From Chondrilla cf. caribensis (lineage: Eukaryota; Porifera; Demospongiae; Chondrillida; Chondrillidae): 64,000 nucleotides of DNA. The position numbers and the translations under genes were made by a program. The notes under the pieces are model-generated. The model saw only the letters and a list, made by a program, of their open reading frames with translations. It was not told the DNA's origin and made no database searches. This document shows positions 1-11,621 of the stretch, piece after piece. Where the stretch lies: NCBI GenBank assembly GCA_964020155.1, contig OZ026546.1, forward strand, positions 2,137,400 through 2,201,399, in the 5' to 3' direction. Positions within the stretch are counted from its first letter, which is position 1, and every line of letters starts with the position of its first letter.

Positions 1-356
1 TACAGGTTGCAACTGTGTGTATATTATATTTGAGCGGAGTATACATACATTTCTAATGCAATTGAATGTGTATAATCTTATATAATATATACATAGCTCT
101 CAATTTTTTGTATCATCCTGTACAATCAATTGCAAGTACTTTCCCTCATATCAATCTCACAGCTCACAAGTAAATCATCACATTATCATCAGGGTATTGT
201 TACAGTAGTACATTGTATCAATTGAGAGCTTTGCAAATCATGCATAAATGTCTTACATATATTGTGATAATTATGGATAATGGTCAACTAGTTACATATT
301 GCAAAATTTTATTGTCCCATCTAAAATGTCATTGTTGAACTGAAAATCAAGGCACA

Positions 357-579
357 TTAGGACACAGTCTGATAAGCAGGAGAAGGCTCCATTTTGACAT
401 CATCAGTCATTTCAGAATTATTGTAGTCACCCAATTGTAGTACTACACACTGAAGACACAGTCTGATAAGCAGGAGAAGACTGCATTTTAATATTATCCC
501 TGTTTTTCTTCAGGATCTTCATAGATAACATCTCCTTCTCCACCATTCTCATTTTCTTTCTTTTTGATACAAGGACATG
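357..579 (-). pseudogene. Cytoplasmic-tail exon fragment of a class 1 receptor (minus strand)
   Basis: Read on the minus strand, an acceptor (TGTGATTATAG) is followed by the same tail start as genes A and B ([10 protein letters not shown]) and then VIYEDPEE. A net 4-base insertion relative to A follows, and the frame hits TAA after EEKQG. The rest of the tail (SPAYQTVSS, then a second SPAYQTVS) is still recognisable but out of frame. The intron just upstream (about 580-780) also matches the intron before the A tail exon. No membrane exon was found on this strand before 5.9 kb. It is therefore a truncated relic, or one end of a broken gene. Confidence 0.75.
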
Positions 580-599
580 CTATAATCACAGAAAAACAA

Positions 600-1149
600 C
601 ACACTAAATTCATGTACTTACAAGACATTGTGGAATTATAACAATTACAAGCCAATTGTAAAAATCATTATTAATATGTATCACATACACTTATGATGTT
701 TGAATTCATTTTCGAATGAATTCATGTTCGAATGAATTCACACATTTAGACCCATTCTAGATGTAGCAAGCTCGCCAAGTTTGTATAAATGCATTATATG
801 GAATGCTGGAATGGCTGAAGTATGTTATTACAATGTGAACATAGTATACATGTAATGTGAATATAATGTGTCACAGCATTGTACCCTTTGTACAAAATTC
901 GTCATCCTTTCGATGAATTATTATTTTATGTGTAAATTATAGATGACACAAATGTACCTGACAATGATTCTTCTAGCAAGTCTTTTTGACATAAACATGT
1001 CCTTTACATACAATGGGAACGAGTTAGCAGACTTTCTAACCAGGCCGTGATTGCACAATCACTAGCCGATTAATTGATCATGGGATATCCCTCACGATTA
1101 TGGTATCGATGCTACACAGACCATCGATTAATCGGATTAATCGGAGGAC
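600..1149. other. Intron-like remnant of the minus-strand tail fragment, no gene seen
   Basis: The first part is diverged intron matching 20.64-20.85 kb of gene A in inverted orientation, including the repeated GAATTCATTCGAA words near 705-740. Homology fades near 1 kb. I see no exon here. Confidence 0.5.
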
Positions 1150-2740
1150 GTTGATACAATATTATAGCAATGCAGGAAATTACACATTAAAAAACAGATT
1201 TGGTGTCACAACCTAAATAAAATTAATAGCTCAAAATGGTTAAGGGCAAGGCACAGCGATCAATATCAGTCATTATACAGCTTGTAGTGCGGTATGTGCT
1301 CATATGTAAGCATTGCTGTAATTGAATTATAAATTTGCAACTTGGCTACAAACATGATTGCTATAGCATACTGTTTATTTCAACTGCAATTGTACTGGGA
1401 TAGTGAGGTTTGTAAAATGATAAACTTTCATCTAACTGATATCATCAAATGTCATGCTAACCTGTTCAGACAGATACTAGTTAGTTGTTGGGCAATAAAA
1501 ACCAATCAAAACGATGCAACAGTGAGCATGCATTTGGGTTGCAATTAACCCCAAACTGGATCCAATACCCACACATATGACTGTGAATAGAAATATTTAC
1601 TTATTATTATTTACTCCAAATGTATGCTTTTACTATAAATTAACTAGTCAATTTAGTGTTCAACCAAATCCAGTCAATCTAGTCTTCAAATCTCCTTAGC
1701 ACATTTACAATATATGTGATTGCCATAAAGGGGCCAAAACTGATACTTACTTCTGTAGACAATCTCCACGTGGATTTAGTTGCCCAATAACACTGTGTAC
1801 TGACGTTGGGTAATTTCCAGAATGTAGTGCAACATCTGTTCTGTATATTTGATCAGTTAAAAGTGCTTTTCAAACCCATGTTATGCTTTTCGACCAGTTT
1901 TAGCATTAGCGCTCGCTTGGGAAGTTATCTCTTGCCATCCTAGCAAACCTTAGAACTGGCAAGAATTTGCTGCCACTAGCTCAGTGGCCCAGTAAAATGA
2001 ACTATCATTTTTCAAACATATCTTACACTTTACAGGTTATATGCAAGCGAATCTTAAGCACGTTTTAGGCTAAGTTTGTGTGAATGTGTAATTAGTGGCT
2101 ACGATTATACATTAGGCACTACACGTTGTAAAATCTCAAGGTCTCTAAAAATAAGGGTTTATTTTATTATTATAAGGTGAATTGTCCTAATTCATTTATC
2201 ACTCTAGGCCAGCGGTTAATTTGTTAATGTGGAGAAAGAGTATAGCTGTCAGGTAATATAAACTACCATCCCTCACTGGTTTGAGGTACAAATTTTCTTT
2301 GTTAAGTCTCTCTCTGCAACGAGTTTAAGTGATTAATTACCTTTGAGTAGGCATCAATATAAAACAAAAAACGTCAAAACTTCACTTGATGAATGTTGAA
2401 TGGAACAAACAATATTTTAGCCCATTCATGCATCACAACTGCTTTTTATGATATAAGCCTTAATCCCCTTCCAACCTCCTCTGCCAGCTTAAACTTTGGC
2501 AGGTGGTGAGGTAGGGTTCACATGATCACAAATAGGCAATTCTCGAGAAATCCACCTGCCTTTGTTTGCCCCGAATTTCTGGTAATTGGACGTCTTTCAA
2601 ACTTTTGTTTACCTGTGAAAACTGACATACTAAAGAACAATCTGACCAAATCATTAGGTTGATGATGGTATCTTAGCGGAGCAGGTAATTATAAGCCTTT
2701 CATAAAAGTTTGACGATTTACCTTATATTATATTATTATT
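1150..2740. repeat. Left copy of a segmental duplication (partner 58.85-63.35 kb)
   Basis: About 1150-1690 is repeated in the same orientation at 58.85-59.39 kb, 1690-1760 at about 62.26-62.33 kb, and 2099-2725 at 62.71-63.34 kb, with scattered substitutions and small indels. The right-hand copy is split by roughly 2.9 kb of extra DNA that contains a TIR element and an FN3 exon. The short reading frames in this block are not conserved as protein, and I see no gene. Confidence 0.75.
2640..2735. repeat. About 85-bp direct repeat, left copy
   Basis: This segment (AGGTTGATGATGGTATCTTA onward) recurs with few changes at about 3660-3745, and a third copy lies at about 63.29-63.35 kb. The pair brackets roughly 0.9 kb holding a Crypton-like fragment and a palindromic MITE. 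Confidence 0.7.
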
Positions 2741-3029
2741 TGTTGTATGGTTGTGGTTAACATCAAAGGAAAAAGTGTGCATTGTTTTTTGTAATTGCAC
2801 ACTTTTTTGACCTTTCCAACCACAAGTGTGCTCGATTAGTAATTGTCAGCTTTATGCGCCCATGTTATCATAACAATCTGAATCATTGTATTGTTGTGTG
2901 TATTCTGAAGGAGGTGGAACTCCGAATCGGCGAAAAAATTAACAGGCTTGCTCGGTTTCATGGTTCTGATGCGCCGCTGAATTGCTATTAAAAGAACGTG
3001 AAGGGTTTTCGGAGAAAAAGTCGTCGCGC

Positions 3030-3285
3030 CGTCTTATTTCCTTGCCTCCGTCACAAATAAACCAAGCCAATACGCAAGAGTGGCTTTCTTTTCAGTCATT
3101 AGCACGTTTTCAGGGCACTTCGCTTGAGGCTTGTGTTTATTCCGTTCTTCAACCCGTGCAGTGAAGGTTTTGAGACCACACGATGTAGATAGCTGTGTGT
3201 TGTTGGGTTGAAAAAGTTTGGACATAATCGCGAAGTCGTCGTCGTCGATATTGAAGTTGAAACGCCTAGATGGCAGCACGTTTCG
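3030..3285 (-). pseudogene. Possible Crypton/KIAA1958-like (DUF3504) N-terminal fragment
   Basis: An 81-codon minus-strand frame contains LKTFTARVEER, then KCPENVLMTEKK and LAYWLGLFVTEARK. This resembles the stretch before the tyrosine-recombinase-like domain in Crypton-derived proteins, where a Cys-Pro pair precedes a WL..FV.E.R motif. The frame ends in TAA straight after TEARK, and the next codons (GNKTARRLF) still look protein-like, suggesting decay. No catalytic domain is seen. The assignment rests on motif resemblance only. Confidence 0.35.
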
Positions 3286-3377
3286 AAGTCACTTGATTTC
3301 AGCCATAGCAGCTACTGAAAAACAGATACCAACCTCCCGCCAGAAAACTAAGCGCTAGAGGGCGCATACAACAAGTA

Positions 3378-3492
3378 AGTTATTGTATGACCAATTGTGC
3401 ATTGGCGCCTTATTGCACTCGCCCTCGGGCGCTTCGCGCCCTCGGGACTCGAGCAATAAATGCGCCAATGCACAATTGGTCATACAATAACT
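3378..3492. mobile_element. Short palindromic MITE with a GC-rich centre
   Basis: The terminal inverted repeats start AGTTATTGTATGACCAATTG and run about 31 bp. The middle is GC-rich (CGCCCTCGGGCGCTTCGCGC), very unlike the AT-rich surroundings. The size (115 bp) and structure fit a non-autonomous TIR element. Confidence 0.7.
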
Positions 3493-3659
3493 ATTACATA
3501 TTATATATAGTGTCTATTATACAAGTCAACATTACAGATGTTCATTACAGAGATATGTAAACAATTGGTAATAGTCAGTCACCTATCATGCAACCAGGTC
3601 ACTTCATTGTGTTATTGGAGGCAGAAGAACTCAAAAAACAGTTATTTTCCAATTTAGTG

Positions 3660-3745
3660 TAGGTTGATGATGGCATCTTAGTGGAGCAGGTAATTATAAG
3701 CCTTTTTATAAACGTTTGACGATTAACCTTATATTATATTATTAT
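3660..3745. repeat. About 85-bp direct repeat, right copy
   Basis: Same sequence as about 2640-2735 with few substitutions. Confidence 0.65.
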
Positions 3746-5893
3746 ACATATATAATATATATTATATATACACACTAAAACATAATGAAAGTGAAGTAGT
3801 GAAAATCCCAAAACTCAAAAGTCTTAACTGTCACTTCGTGTACACATCATCTCTAACTACATAGTGCAATACCATGATACTAGTAAACAAGTATGTACAT
3901 AACTATTGGTGAAGATGGTTGACTGTCAATAATTATTACATATACAATGTGTTCCTTCTACTATAATGTACGCATTACTGTATGTAATTAATTTACTCAA
4001 TGCATTAGTATAATTTACACAGGATTCTTATGTACACATATGTATCTCATACCCACATCTGACTCATGCATAAGATATCAATTTTACTCATAGAACATTA
4101 GTAGGAAGGGAGTGTATGGTGTGGTGTGGAGTGTACACTCTCTAACCCTAGAGCGTGTATAGCTTAATCTATAATATTATTTTATATTCTTTAGATGTGA
4201 AAAAACGTACACACACACAGTAAGGCTTTGAATTATTGGAGAGGTCTCTCAGGGTGACATATCTAATACACATTAGTTTCTCCAATGACATAGTGGCCTT
4301 TGTTGCCTTCCTGTGGGAACACCTAATCAGCCAGAGGACACCGAGTCTACTGTAAAAGGATATCTAAAAATGGAACCTCCTTATTTGGAAATAGTATGCA
4401 TTGTTTACCTATCCAATTGCAAACTAATGCTGGTGAGACTAATGAGGAAAACCCTATAGTAAGAGCTGTGATTGTTTAGGCTAGGCGAAACAAATGAGAG
4501 CATGCAAGTGAGGATGGGTCTACTAAAGCAACATATAGTCATGATTGAGGTCATTTCAGATAGGATACATAAATGAGTAGTCTTAACATGAGGTATGTGA
4601 GTACTATACTTATCTATGTATGTACATACTGTATGTATGTTTGACGTACATATACATACACATACGTAATATAGTGATTTTAGACTTTGTGTGTATTGTA
4701 AATAAAGTGAATATGAACCTGTACTCCAAGTATGCATATTATATGTATCAAAAAACACATTTGCAGATACTGTATATGTGTATGCAGACAGGGCATGTTA
4801 GTACATGCATCCGCTGTATACTGTACATAAATCACTGTGAATTTTTTGGTAATATATAACACACATACATATATGAAGCCAATGTTAGTTGAGTACGTTG
4901 AGTTGAGTAGTAACAGCAATGTTGACACCATCACAAATACATTCTCATCAAATGTATGAATGTGTGTGTGATCTGTGTACGTGACAACACACACTGCTGG
5001 GTTTAAGCTATAGCACTTCTTCTAGTACTGATCTCCACATGCACAAGGCACACATAATATTATGTTCGTACACATATATGCCTTATGACATTATTTTAGC
5101 TGAGGTGTTACAAGATACCACATCACACACTGCTAACACATTGAAGGAAAATGTATGCACATGTGATCGACCAACCCAGTATGCAGTTCCCAAAATAGTG
5201 AAATACTAACTATAGTACACTATCAGCTGGCAAACATCTTAACTTCATTAGATTGTAACCCTTTTTGGTATAATCATGAGCAATATTATTGATTAGGGGA
5301 TTATTGCCATAGTTAAATTACTATCGCAATAGGGGTAGTGCACTGAGCTTTATCACGACAGTCAGGAAAGATATGACCCACCCGAAATCCGAACCCTTGT
5401 GTATAACCTGAACCTTTTACAATGATGGTTGGCCCAAATGATTTCTCAGAACTGTTGCCTAGGTTCCTAGATTTCCACCATTTTCTTTTCTGACATTTTA
5501 ACTGCACAGATCATACACAATTACATGCACATTTCCTATTGGGAATTGGATTTCAATTTTACACCCAACTTTCAAATTTTATTCATTGATATTGAATCAA
5601 ATTGTTTCACTCTACTGCGTAGGGTTTTACAATTTGCTATTGAAAAAAACAAACTATTGTGATACTATGAAATATCGTGGCCATTGTTCGAGTGTCTATC
5701 GTGGTGGTAGAATAAAAACACTATCGCTCAGGCTTATCTACAATACTATTGCAAACAGAAGGGATGATGATGAGTACTAATGTTGTAATGGAGTACTCTT
5801 ACTGCAGACTAGCTATCGTCACTCAATAAGTTATGGATTGGGATAGGGATTACTTACAATATTCACCTAGCACATTGATTTTGTTAACATTAC
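3746..5893. other. AT-rich non-coding stretch
   Basis: Simple TA/CATA-rich sequence with no exon, RNA gene or clear TIR element that I can support. Reading frames on both strands near 4.4-5.0 kb come from TATG/CATA-biased sequence. Confidence 0.5.
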
Positions 5894-6185
5894 CTATGAT
5901 GACTCGTCTACTGATATACTAGCCACTCCCTGAAGGCTACAGTTCCTCCATTGTCTGATGTAGTAAATCCAGTGATAGTGATGGTGGAGGATTGAGTGAG
6001 ACCACTGGTATCAGTAGTAGTGATCCTAGAATTGTTGTTGGCTGCAAATTGTTCAGTGGTTCCTGTTACACATATCCCACTCAATCCACTGATAGTCCAC
6101 ACAGCTGATAGACCAGTTACATTACAAATAAAAGTCGCTTCACTACCACAATCCAACGGTACCGCACCATCTGGTGTCACTGTAC
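5894..6185 (-). CDS. Ig-like domain exon, minus strand, apparently frameshifted
   Basis: After a good acceptor (TTCTTCCAG) the frame reads VTPDGAVPLDCGSEATFICN, then AVWTISG and a run ending SSTITITGFTTSDNGG. These fit an Ig-like fold: first cysteine, tryptophan, then the L.I.....D.G stretch before the second cysteine. Just there the frame slips. The expected continuation (CSLQGVASISVDESS) lies in another frame, one base short, and leads to a possible donor (CATAG|GTAATG). So the exon is recognisable but carries an apparent one-base deletion. It starts in phase 1, as in the plus-strand genes. No partner exon was identified nearby on this strand. Confidence 0.6.
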
Positions 6186-6534
6186 CTGGAAGAACACAAG
6201 TAAAACTGTAGATTTCAAGGAATCAGGTTCGTTTGGTTGTAATCACCCACACTACACCCAGTGTACACTACACACATACCACTAAAAAGTACTTTTGAGA
6301 AAGAAACATCTATAAAATTATAGAAATGATCTCAATGTTAGGATTGTTGAAAAATTAAATTATAAAATACAAATTATAATCATAAGACGAACTCTATAGT
6401 GCCTAAAACTTGACTTATTTTTGACGACAAAAATGTGCTAAACATGACACACAATCTCACAGAAAACGATATCATCTCCATGCAGCTAGCGGCAGTTCCA
6501 AGGGGATATCATCTCGTAAGCTTATGTATTATGT

Positions 6535-6665
6535 CCGTGACCGTGGTCAAGATGTGGTCAAGAGGTCAAAGTCCTTCAGATGCTGTGGTCAAGGGGTCAA
6601 AGGCCTTTACAATGAATGGTCAAATGGTCAAGCCCCTTCTAAAGCCATCAAATTCTTTGACCATT
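6535..6665. repeat. Degenerate minisatellite of TGGTCAAG(R)GGTCAAAG
   Basis: Three or four imperfect units built on 'ggtcaa' words (GTGGTCAAGAGGTCAAAGTC, GTGGTCAAGGGGTCAAAGGC, ATGGTCAAATGGTCAAGCCC). Confidence 0.55.
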
Positions 6666-6689
6666 ACTTGGTGGAATCATAGACAATCT

Positions 6690-7215
6690 ATACTACGGTG
6701 ACCAGGTGTAAAGTATGATTTACACTGGGGCAGGATGATTCCGCAAATTCAGTCTAAATCATACTTTACACAATACGGCACAAAAGAAGTGTAAATTAAA
6801 TAGATTTATCATCAATGATCATTGATGTTAAACCATAAATGGATCCGATAATTTGATAAACCCACAACAAGATCATAATTTAGGTGATACGCACCTCAAT
6901 CCCCTTTCGGCGCCTTTTAGTTTAGCAACAAGGTGTCTAAAAGACTGGAGCAGGATGATTCGGCAAATTCATCCTGCTCCAGTCTAGTCATCATACTTTA
7001 CACAATAGGGCACAAGAGAAGTGCAAATGGATCTACCGTCAGTGATCATTGATGATAACCCATAACTGGATCCGATAATTAGGTGATACGCCTTCTAGTT
7101 CAGTTACAAGGATACTAGATATTAAAATCATCCTGCTCCAGTCTAAAAGCATACTTCTAGTACACAATAAGGCACAAAAGAAGTGGAAATAGATTTACCG
7201 TCAATGATGTCAACT
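6690..7215. repeat. Three degenerate tandem units with a hairpin
   Basis: The motif ACTTTACACAATA.GGCACA, followed by ATCATTGATG and ATGGATCCGATAAT, appears near 6768-6860 and 6995-7080, with a partial third unit near 7150-7215. Between them GACTGGAGCAGGATGA at about 6944 is matched by its reverse complement ending near 6985, making a tight hairpin. The unit looks like a composite TIR element; no ORF is seen. Confidence 0.55.
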
Positions 7216-7390
7216 CTCGTACCCACAACATGTACAAGGACGACATAAATAGCAGCTGTAATTTTAGTCCTCATCTGTGCAGACCCTCTCTTGCCCACGT
7301 GGCGGTAGCCATTTTGTTCTATACGGAGGTACAGTGATACGTAGGTGGTCGTGTTTTCCATCAGAAGACTAAAATCGGCCTATTTACTCC

Positions 7391-7427
7391 TATAAATATA
7401 ATTTCGAGCTCGCCCAGGCAATTCGAG
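7391..7427 (+). promoter_or_regulatory. Possible 5' exon end and donor for gene A
   Basis: CCAGGCAATTCGAG|GTAAGTG resembles the donor of the 5' modules upstream of B, C and D (CCAGGATATTCAAG|GTGAGT), and a TATA-like TATAAATA lies just before it. The rest of the block does not match, and the TATA-like word is too close for a normal first exon. Weak. Confidence 0.25.
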
Positions 7428-7784
7428 GTAAGTGTTATGGATTAATGACAAATTCATTGATAAAAGGGTTCAATAAAAGTGGGATCACGGCAGTATTATT
7501 ACTATGCAATTCTATACAGTTCGCCCAACTATTTTAAAGTAACTCAATGCATGAATAGTTTAGTAGTGAGTGTATGAAGTTGGAAATTGGCTTCATTTAC
7601 GTATATTAGGGTAGAGCGGGGTAATTTGAAATAATTTCCCCTTATCGGCTCGTATTCAGCGAAGAATAGCAGGAATACCCTGAAAACGCAAAACAACAAA
7701 GTATAGTGTTTGACGATCGTCTACATGTAAAAACAACGGTAGAAGACAATGGACTATAAAGAGGATAGCGTACAAAATACGGAT

Positions 7785-7900
7785 ATAATGAATATTTCCA
7801 TGCGCTAAAATTTCACCCTAATGAAACTCACAGCTCTGGCAATATCCTGAAATAGCCCAGGGATTCCTGAAGACATGGTGCAAAATAAAACAACTGAATC
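7785..7900. repeat. 115-bp direct repeat, left copy
   Basis: ATGCGCTAAAATTTCA, then CAGCTCTGGCAATATCCTGA and GACATGGTGCAAAATAAA, recur at 8388-8503 with a few differences. The copies bracket about 490 bp, and the right copy abuts the retroelement ORF. Confidence 0.75.
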
Positions 7901-8387
7901 GTTCATCACTACCTCCCCTCACTTCTTAGCGAAAACCGCTTATCTCAGTCTTCTAGTTTTCGGGAGCCATGGCGTCGAAATTCTGTACTTAAATTATATC
8001 CCGAATTCCCCCGCTTTACCTTAGGCTTTTAAGTACTATATAACTGATGCTGGTGATTTGATGTTGAAATCAGCGTTTACCGCAAATTAATTGGTCACTC
8101 TATGCCTATTTGGCAGGTCAAAGAAATATGCATATTTCTTACGTCGCCTCCTGCTGCAGTTTGTATTGCGCAATAAAATATGACCATTGCGTCATCTCCT
8201 CGATTAGCGTACAGAATACCAGCGCTCTTCGCAGGACGACTGTATTCATTTGAATTAAGATAGTTCAAGTTTCCACCAAGTATGTTATAGCTTGGAAAAC
8301 TTAGACTGTTCGTTTTTTACCGAACATATTCTAGAAAGTGTCCGACTAATGGCATTATCCGGGATATGGCACACCTACCCTATGTAA

Positions 8388-8503
8388 ATATTTTCATGCG
8401 CTAAAATTTCATGCACCCTGATTAAACTCACAGCTCTGGCAATATCCTGAAATAGCCCAGGCAATCCTGAAGACATGGTGCAAAATAAATCAACTGAATC
8501 GTT
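8388..8503. repeat. 115-bp direct repeat, right copy
   Basis: See the left copy at 7785-7900. It ends just before the retroelement-type reading frame. Confidence 0.75.
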
Positions 8504-8505
8504 GA

Positions 8506-9192
8506 AACTGTCGAGCAGCATTGAAAAATATCGCATACTGCCGACTTGCACTTACAGGAAGTGATCAATTAATATTAACAATTGGTGGTGTCATTTCGGC
8601 GCAAAATTCGAATCCAACGTTTGGAGTAGCGACGCCAAGGACTTATACGATCATGCATACACCTTCAACTATTTTAAGCCTACATTTGAGGCCCCTTCCA
8701 ACTTTTGTGAAGATTCTGAAATCGCACCTGCCATCTGAAAACATCATCTATGCAGATCTTTCGGGGTACCGAGCTAGCGATAACCCCCCTAGCACAATTC
8801 CACCCTCGTTTACTGTCACAACCGCTCGTCCAGACATCATGGTAATTGAAAGGACTCATATCCAACTGCTGGAACTGACGGTCCCTACCAACACGGTGCA
8901 AAATTTTGAAGAATGCAAGACAAGAAAAGAATCTAAGGAAAGCTATCTATCCCTATTGACTGATTTGGAGTCCACAAACTATACCGCTGATTTAGCTACA
9001 ATCGAATTTGGAGCACTTGGACACTTGACGAAAGAATTAGTCTATGCTCTACATAAGATAATCCCATTGAAAGTAAAGGAATCTATCTCTAAATCTTTGC
9101 TTGAACTAAGCAAAATCGCAATCAGCTGCTCCGCCCATGTCTTTAACGCAAGATTAAGCACCACTTGGAATCAAAATACCCCACTGATCTAA
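8506..9192 (+). pseudogene. C-terminal fragment of a retroelement-type protein (nuclease-like region)
   Basis: An uninterrupted frame of about 228 codons, first stop-free codon near 8506, with no convincing start methionine. It contains ADLSGYRASDNPPSTIPPS, then ARPDIMVIE, IQLLELTVP, a lysine-rich KTRKESKESY, and LSLLTDLES with ATIEFGALGHL. A PD...E.T...K pattern followed by a 'K..Y..L' stretch is typical of restriction-like nuclease domains at the C-terminus of some retroelement proteins. No reverse-transcriptase motifs precede it and the 5' side is cut by the 115-bp repeat, so it is probably a 5'-truncated relic. The precise clade cannot be named from sequence alone. Confidence 0.5.
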
Positions 9193-10196
9193 CTGTATCT
9201 CACCTCCATTCACATTTACTCACATCAATTCACCTCTCATCAATAATCTATCACTTCTCATCAATTTATCTTCTAACACTGTTTCTCTTTTTCCTTCTCT
9301 CACACAATTTCTCTTTTTTTTAGTTTCGATTTGCTTGCCAGGTCCACTCTTTACTGTGCTTGTAGGCTGTGTCGGAGCATATTCATTCATTTCCTTCTAC
9401 ATCATTGTTTAATTTACACATGATGTAAGATTACATGGATTTATCTATTGTCACGAATAAAAATGACGTTTTCTCTCTCTAGGGGTAACAATGAATAAAA
9501 TCGAAGGTGGCCAATTTAGTTCAAACTTGGATCGAAGATGTCATTTGGCTAGCTCTAATGGTACATTCTGTTTTCAATTCCGTTAAGTTTACCCTGCGTT
9601 ATGGCTCAAAAACTGCCATTTTTGTCGTTAATTATTATCGGTTATTGTTCTAGCGCAGATCAGCAACAAAAGTGACTCCTCTCGAAACTTGCCCATTACG
9701 AGAATAGTTTGATATCTACTAAACCTTGGCAGGAATAGCCCGAAAGAAAGTGATCTGTTGGAGTAGCAGTTCACTTTCTGCACCTTTATCACCAACCGCT
9801 CATATATCCGACGTCACGGCAACCGATTGTGAGCGCCGATGAAAACTCTCCTAACACAGGGATATGCCTCCCGTATCGAGCTACCCATGAACTTAATGCG
9901 AGAAGCTGAAGGCATTTTAAACCACATGAACAGCAGACATATTTCTATGAGAAATTTGCTCAGTATTATGCCCAGGGATTAAACCTATATCAAAGAAAGT
10001 TATCTTTAGAGTCATTTTGAATCTCTCTGTAGGGTGTAGAGGTACATGCATTATGATATTATAGATCAAGAAATGCTCAAACAAGAACCAATCGCAATTA
10101 TATCGCTCGACCCAGCAACATTGTAACAGGTTGAACAATAAAACGGTACATGTGCAAGTTCGGTGCTAAATTCAAAATTATTTGTGTTCTATTTCT
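9193..10196. other. Non-coding stretch upstream of gene A
   Basis: Pyrimidine-rich 3' tail-like sequence (9200-9320) after the retroelement frame, then unremarkable AT-rich DNA. No exon seen. Confidence 0.45.
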
Positions 10197-10282
10197 ACTT
10201 TATCATTTTAATTGAAATTATATCATTAACAATGATTATATCTGTATCATTGATAATGATATAATTTCAATTATGATAAAGT
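10197..10282. repeat. Inverted repeat (hairpin/MITE)
   Basis: Arms of about 38 bp (ACTTTATCATTTTAATTGAA and its imperfect reverse complement TTCAATTATGATAAAGT) around a short loop. Confidence 0.6.
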
Positions 10283-10895
10283 AAATTCAAATGATTGCTA
10301 CATCAAACAGAGATGGTTTTATTTCAAACTTGGTAGTGTTGGAGATAAGGGTCATATCTAAAAGTGGTGAGGATTTTGTTAAATTTACTTTACTTTGAAT
10401 AAAGTTAAAAACAAGTAGAGTTATCGTGAGTAATTTCGTTCCAACTTTCGTGAACATCTTCCCATACTAACTATTCTAATTTACACTTGTGAAAGTTTCC
10501 AGACTGTGAAATGAAGGAATTAACATCTTATTCAGTGAACGCTATAATATTACAACCCGAATCAGTGAATTAGATGCATTTCCCTTCATTTGCCCTCTGA
10601 ATAACTTAGACATGTGTCAATGGTAATAGTTTGTGTCTGTGTGTGTGTACAAGGAACAGAAAATCAGGTTTCAGGCATTCAACCTGAATGAAATTGATAT
10701 TCACTTAAAATTCATATGTCTGCATGCCTGTGGTTGGAATATTTTGCATGTGACCTATAATATTAATTTTATTGATTTTGATTTCGATTAGTTTACTCAC
10801 TTTTTATATCATTTTATCATATTTATTCCTTCATTTTATATTCCCTACAGAGGTTGAAGTGCATTGCTACACATTAATATTATCACACCAGAACA

Positions 10896-10974
10896 ATGAC
10901 AAGCTCAGTAAACAGCCTGTGTGTGGTTGGCCACCTTTTTCTACTGTCTCTACTACAGCATTATTTAGTACAAG
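10896..10974 (+). CDS. Gene A exon 1: signal peptide
   Basis: The start ATG aligns with those of B, C and D. It encodes a short polar start (MTSSVNS), then a hydrophobic core (VVGHLFLLSLL) and ends VQ|G at a phase 1 donor (CAAG|GTACAC). This is a typical cleavable signal sequence, so the protein is secreted or membrane-directed. Confidence 0.75.
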
Positions 10975-11621
10975 GTACACACACCAGCCTAAAATACAGT
11001 GACTTTAATTTATAGTAATGTAATCTCTTTTTCATATATATATAGTGTGTAAACTCTCACAAAATATACACAAAATCACATAATATTATATACATATCAA
11101 TACTGTCCGTTGTTCATGTGTACAGTCAATTACAGTATGTACCGAACAACGAACTGTTGATCTATCTGGTGAAAAATTCATCTGCTATCTTTCAATTTTA
11201 TTGTTAGTTACATTATTGTAGCTATAGCTATATCAAGGGTGAATAATATACATAGTTTAGGAATATAATATACGTACGCCAGGGGTTCCATTATATTCAG
11301 TACTTTTCAGTATTGACCCTTCACCTGCATTAACACTTCAATGACATCCTATCTCACTGCATGTTGATTCCAATTTTCCTATGTAATTTTCTATGCTCTT
11401 CCGTTGCCCTAGCTAATTGAACAGATAATATGTATGCATATATAAACTAAATTTGTTAAAAGATTTGACAAAGAAACTACTGTAACATGGAATTTTACTG
11501 CTAATAATTAAGACATTGAAGATCACCAACATATATGTATACATAGTACAAGCCCCAAGGAAAAATTTTGCACTGTGATATTCATAATTATTATAATTAT
11601 TTTCTATTGCACTATTCTTAG

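Noticed and set aside
4405..4994. Overlapping frames of about 80-117 codons on both strands
   Set aside because: They come from TATG/CATA-biased low-complexity DNA and have no recognisable domain, splice context or paralog.
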